Positions 16,020 through 18,266 of a stretch of DNA of 18,266 bases are shown here, piece after piece (the first letter of the stretch is position 1; every line of letters begins with the position of its first letter). The DNA is from SG8-4 sp964598225 (GTDB lineage Bacteria > Planctomycetota > Phycisphaerae > Sedimentisphaerales > Anaerobacaceae), in NCBI GenBank assembly GCA_964598225.1, contig CAZRBG010000085.1, positions 1 through 18,266 on the forward strand, read 5' to 3'. Under the pieces are notes generated by a model. The model saw only the letters and a program-made list of their open reading frames with translations, was not told the origin of the DNA and made no database searches. Made by a program: the position numbers and the translations under genes.

Positions 16020-16041
16020 ATACGTAGAAATACGTATTTTT
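16020..16041 (+). terminator. Terminator-like hairpin with T-run
   Basis: ATACGTA, loop GAAA, TACGTAT followed by TTTT. The stem is perfect over 7 bp with a stable tetraloop and a T-run on the + strand. It is AT-rich, so termination would be weak, and no + strand gene ends just before it. Confidence 0.35.
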
Positions 16042-16088
16042 GAAAAAATTCCCCTTGGATGCGGGTGTTAATAGCACAGTAGAACCTG

Positions 16089-16101
16089 TGCTTGTCAAGC
16101 A
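16089..16101. repeat. Short palindrome TGCTTG-T-CAAGCA
   Basis: A perfect 6-bp inverted repeat about a single central base, operator-like in size. It is one of four inverted repeats within 215 bp. Confidence 0.35.
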
Positions 16102-16129
16102 TAAGTTGGCCACCGTAACATCTGAACCG

Positions 16130-16148
16130 TTCTATAGGTCCTATAGAA
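16130..16148. repeat. Perfect 8-bp inverted repeat, operator or recombination site candidate
   Basis: TTCTATAG, spacer GTC, CTATAGAA. The length and tight spacing suit a dimeric DNA-binding protein or a recombinase core site better than a terminator. It lies about 385 bp upstream of the integrase ATG and abuts the AAAACATGCA arm. Confidence 0.45.
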
Positions 16149-16232
16149 AAACATGCATTCATGGCCATCTTTAGAGTTTTCGGCCATCCTCTATAAATAG
16201 GCTCCTTATTGAATTGGCTTTTTGCATGTTTT
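16148..16232. repeat. 10-bp inverted-repeat arms enclosing 65 bp
   Basis: AAAACATGCA at 16148-16157 and its exact reverse complement TGCATGTTTT at 16223-16232. The enclosed 65 bp hold two GGCCATC direct repeats 19 bp apart and a CTATAAATAG palindrome. The layout resembles arm-type binding sites but is not proof of them. Confidence 0.4.
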
Positions 16233-16455
16233 AGAAGAGAACGAACAAGTTTTACCGGTGAATCGCCACATATCCTCATGGAAAAGTCAGAGCTTATACC
16301 ATCCGAAATATACGAAGTGCCCATAAATGTTTGAGGTGGGTGCGATTGAACTTTTTTTCAGACAGCAGATCACGGACTAATTTTCTTGAGATACTCCGCT
16401 GTGTAACGAAACGCTACGAAGTAAGAAGAAAACGATCAATAGTAAATGAATTGTA

Positions 16456-16483
16456 TTGCATCGACCTTATGTCTGGCTATAAT
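16456..16483 (+). promoter_or_regulatory. Sigma-70-type promoter of the integrase gene
   Basis: TTGCAT (16456-16461), 16-bp spacer and a consensus TATAAT (16478-16483). The start site would fall about 40 bp before the integrase ATG, leaving a short leader with a strong ribosome site. Confidence 0.5.
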
Positions 16484-16519
16484 GGTCTCCGGATTAACCT
16501 GAGCCTAAGCCAGCATCAG

Positions 16520-16528
16520 AAAGGAGGT
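16520..16528 (+). promoter_or_regulatory. Strong Shine-Dalgarno site of the integrase gene
   Basis: AAAGGAGGT ends 5 bp before ATG 16534. It is near-perfectly complementary to the 16S tail and the best such site in the window, and it fixes the integrase start. Confidence 0.75.
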
Positions 16529-16533
16529 AAATC

Positions 16534-17760
16534 ATGGCTAAACAGCTGGTAAGGCTATGGGAAAGACCATCATACGATGGCAAAAGATTCAGGTATTACC
16601 TGCTCTACACGGATGAGCAGGGAAAACGAAGACAGAAATCATTAGGCCATGCAGACCGCCGCAAGGCCAAACGACAAAGGGCAAAATTGGAACGGAAGTT
16701 GATGATGGGCGCCGTTGAACCTGGTTCAATGAAGCTCACGAATTTTGTGGAAGATAGCTTGAGACGTACAGGGGATCAAATCCGAGAAAGCACGCACAGA
16801 GAATACCAGTCGGCAATGGAAAACTTCATCCGAATCATCGGCAACATTGATTACCGGCGAGTTTCTCTAAGTGATGCTGAGCGCTATCGTCAAAATTGCC
16901 TGGAGAAGGGCAACCATCCGGCGACAGTAAAGAAAAAGCTCACCGAGATCAAGTGTGTCTTTAGTACAGCAGTTGCACGTGATCAACTTGATGAAAATCC
17001 ATTAAAACGTATTAAAATGCCGAAATGTCCTCAGAATGAGATCAACATCTATAGTGACAGTGAATGTCAACGAATCGTGAAAGCAGCTCAGGACCTCACA
17101 AAGAAATCAAATAAGCGAAAACGTTTGAGATGGGATCTGTTCATTGTTGTTGCACTTTCGACAGCACTAAGGCGAGGAGAACTTCTGAACTGCACGTGGC
17201 AAGATATCGATTTTGCAGAGCAGACAATAAAAGTCTCTCCGAAAGTTAACACTGCTGAGACGTGGGAATGGCGAGTCAAGGACACCGATCACAGAACTTT
17301 GCCTTTGACCGATACGCTCACACAACTTTTGGTCGATCACCAGAGCAGGCACCCCGAAGGCTATCCTTATGTTTTTGTGCCGTCCGCCAGGTACGATTAC
17401 ATTCAAAACCAACTTCGCGCCAATGGCAAGTGGACCTATTCGGATTCTCGATTGAAGGTGGTCAACAATCTCTGTCCGGATTTCCGTAGGATTCTCAAAA
17501 AAGCTGATATTGCAGACGGTACGTTCCACGATCTAAGAAGAACTGCGATCTGCAACTGGTTCAAAGAGGGCATGAGGGAATACGATGTCATGAAGCTTGC
17601 GGGGCATGCTGATTTCAAGACCACGCACAAGTATTACCTTCGTGTCCATGACGATCTGGTTGATCGGGCCAGGCAGGCAACCGAACGTGGATTATGCAGG
17701 AATCTGTTGCAAAACTGTTGCAGCGACGGCCTCAGCCCACAAGCCGGAAAAGACTGTTGA
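16534..17760 (+). CDS. Tyrosine recombinase / integrase
   Basis: A 408-residue site-specific recombinase. Residues 1-60 look like an arm-binding region, ~67-160 a SAM-like core-binding domain, and ~172-380 the catalytic domain. The catalytic set is complete: R213 (in TALRRGELL), K249 (in VKDTDHRTLPL), H332 and R335 (FHDLRRT), H358 (LAGHADF) and Y367 (THKYYLR; Y368 is the alternative). It should be active in cutting and joining att sites. A strong ribosome site and a TATAAT promoter precede it. The tail after the tyrosine (SDGLSPQAGKDC) is unusual but short. The gene sits beside a leftward cluster of accessory genes and an inverted-repeat-rich interval, as expected for the integrase of an island or prophage. 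No excisionase or att duplication was identified. Confidence 0.93.
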   Translation: MAKQLVRLWERPSYDGKRFRYYLLYTDEQGKRRQKSLGHADRRKAKRQRAKLERKLMMGAVEPGSMKLTNFVEDSLRRTGDQIRESTHREYQSAMENFIRIIGNIDYRRVSLSDAERYRQNCLEKGNHPATVKKKLTEIKCVFSTAVARDQLDENPLKRIKMPKCPQNEINIYSDSECQRIVKAAQDLTKKSNKRKRLRWDLFIVVALSTALRRGELLNCTWQDIDFAEQTIKVSPKVNTAETWEWRVKDTDHRTLPLTDTLTQLLVDHQSRHPEGYPYVFVPSARYDYIQNQLRANGKWTYSDSRLKVVNNLCPDFRRILKKADIADGTFHDLRRTAICNWFKEGMREYDVMKLAGHADFKTTHKYYLRVHDDLVDRARQATERGLCRNLLQNCCSDGLSPQAGKDC

Positions 17761-17868
17761 TTATAACTGCTTGATAATGAGAATGTTACAAGTGAAGATT
17801 CGAGTCGATATGAGTCGCGCACATACGGAGATTTGATACGTTGCTGCCGGATCGGTGGCCTTTCTCAT

Positions 17869-17883
17869 GCGGAAATATTCCGC
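17869..17883. terminator. Hairpin between integrase and right-edge gene
   Basis: GCGGAA, loop ATA, TTCCGC. A 6-bp perfect stem just beyond the stop of the - strand gene (17889) and about 110 bp beyond the integrase stop, between two convergent genes. No T-run follows, so termination is only suggested. Confidence 0.35.
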
Positions 17884-17888
17884 TAATC

Positions 17889-18266
17889 TCAATCCACCAC
17901 AACCACCTTCCCATCATCAGCCAGACACCGCTTCAAATCCCTGTTCAGCCAATATCTTACCGTGTCAATCAAATCATACCGCCTGAGAAACTCAAAACGC
18001 TGCCGTTCGGCTTCAAGCATTTCAGTAGCTTCATCGATGCTCTTGCCTGCGTCCACTGAATCTTCTATAGTCTCAAAATCTTTAGGTAAGTCAGGATACC
18101 GAAATGATCTATTAACGAAGAACCGCCGTTTTGTCTTATGAATTCGGTTAGGTTCATTTTCGTATCCTTTCGGTAAGGCTGCATGAAATAGTAGATATGG
18201 TTTTTCCCGTAGCCGAGCCGATGGGTAAAACCAGATTGGACTGAGCGCGGGGTCTGATGCAGGTGT
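17889..18266 (-). CDS. C-terminal part of an unidentified protein, 5' end beyond window
   Basis: The - strand frame is open without a stop from the window edge to TGA at 17889-17891, 125 codons; no start is claimed because it enters from outside. The last ~75 residues read like a real acidic/basic helical protein (DLPKDFETIEDSVDAG, EMLEAERQRFEFLRRYD, RYWLNRDLKRCL) ending VVVVD. I do not recognise a family. There is an alternative: AAAGGAT precedes an ATG at 18157 in another frame, giving MNLTEFIRQNGGSSLI. A single lost base near 18110-18125 would join that start to the well-formed C-terminal part, making this a ~90-residue gene with a frameshift. Which reading is right cannot be settled here. 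Confidence 0.48.
   Translation of the reverse strand, partial: TPASDPALSPIWFYPSARLREKPYLLFHAALPKGYENEPNRIHKTKRRFFVNRSFRYPDLPKDFETIEDSVDAGKSIDEATEMLEAERQRFEFLRRYDLIDTVRYWLNRDLKRCLADDGKVVVVD

Larger units (their letters stand above)
15846..16533. other. Gene-free interval, rich in inverted repeats
   Basis: About 690 bp between divergent genes, rich in A and T. No open frame here has a ribosome site or recognisable product. It holds several perfect inverted repeats (16020-16041, 16089-16101, 16130-16148 and an arm pair at 16148/16223), a short direct repeat GGCCATC at 16163 and 16182, and the integrase promoter at its right side. Such an interval next to an integrase gene could carry the recombination (attP-like) site as well as the promoter of the leftward gene run. 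Confidence 0.5.

Noticed and set aside
15995..16324. A 109-codon frame on the - strand upstream of the integrase
   Set aside because: It has no ribosome site and no recognisable motif, and it spans several inverted repeats, which fits noncoding DNA better.
16331..16552. A + strand frame running into the integrase start
   Set aside because: It contains the integrase promoter and ribosome site, and its product looks random.
17761..17888. tRNA gene or attachment core after the integrase
   Set aside because: No cloverleaf pairing or tRNA-like 3' end could be found; only a short hairpin is present.
17841..18059. A + strand frame at the right edge
   Set aside because: The opposite strand of the same codon grid is open over the whole 378 bp and reads more like a real protein.
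1..18266. CRISPR array, rRNA or riboswitch
   Set aside because: No regularly spaced direct repeats of CRISPR length, no rRNA-like sequence and no recognisable riboswitch motif were seen on either strand.

Overview
The window looks like a mobile or accessory island in a Gram-negative-type bacterium with many lipoproteins, most likely a planctomycete-like organism. This rests on five predicted lipoproteins with clear lipoboxes, a membrane-anchored kinase-like protein with a long helical repeat region, a very large secreted protein, and ExbD-like proteins with long stems. No rRNA or tRNA is present to test it, so the taxonomy is inference. Overall GC looks to be in the mid-40s percent, with a GC-richer insertion sequence at the left and one GC-rich block inside the largest gene.

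Layout: (1) Bases 1 to about 1045 are the right part of an insertion sequence with a DD(35)E integrase-type transposase, cut by the left window edge. (2) On the + strand, starting about 50 bp after the presumed insertion-sequence end, is a ~1012-residue transmembrane pseudokinase with coiled-coil/TPR-like repeats and a separate C-terminal domain. (3) Convergent to it, and filling 4196-15821 on the - strand, is a run of nine genes. Read in transcription order they are a small lipoprotein, an M48 zinc metalloprotease lipoprotein, two paralogous lipoproteins, an ankyrin-repeat lipoprotein, a ~1287-residue secreted protein ending in an RHS-like segment, a TolQ/ExbB-type proton-channel subunit, and two different ExbD-like subunits. 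(4) A ~710-bp gene-free stretch rich in inverted repeats leads to a tyrosine recombinase on the + strand. (5) At the right edge is the C-terminal part of an unidentified - strand gene, possibly frameshifted.

How the genes may work together: the TolQ/ExbB-like protein with two ExbD-like partners has the composition of a proton-motive-force motor in the inner membrane. All genes upstream of it encode exported proteins, so the cluster reads as an envelope machine: an ion-driven motor, a giant secreted protein, periplasmic or outer-membrane lipoproteins and a lipoprotein protease. The pseudokinase could be its sensor or regulator. I do not recognise the whole cluster as a described system. It resembles Zorya only in having a motor pair and lacks Zorya's other parts. 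Flanking by an insertion sequence and an integrase suggests recent acquisition, but neither island end can be proved from this window.
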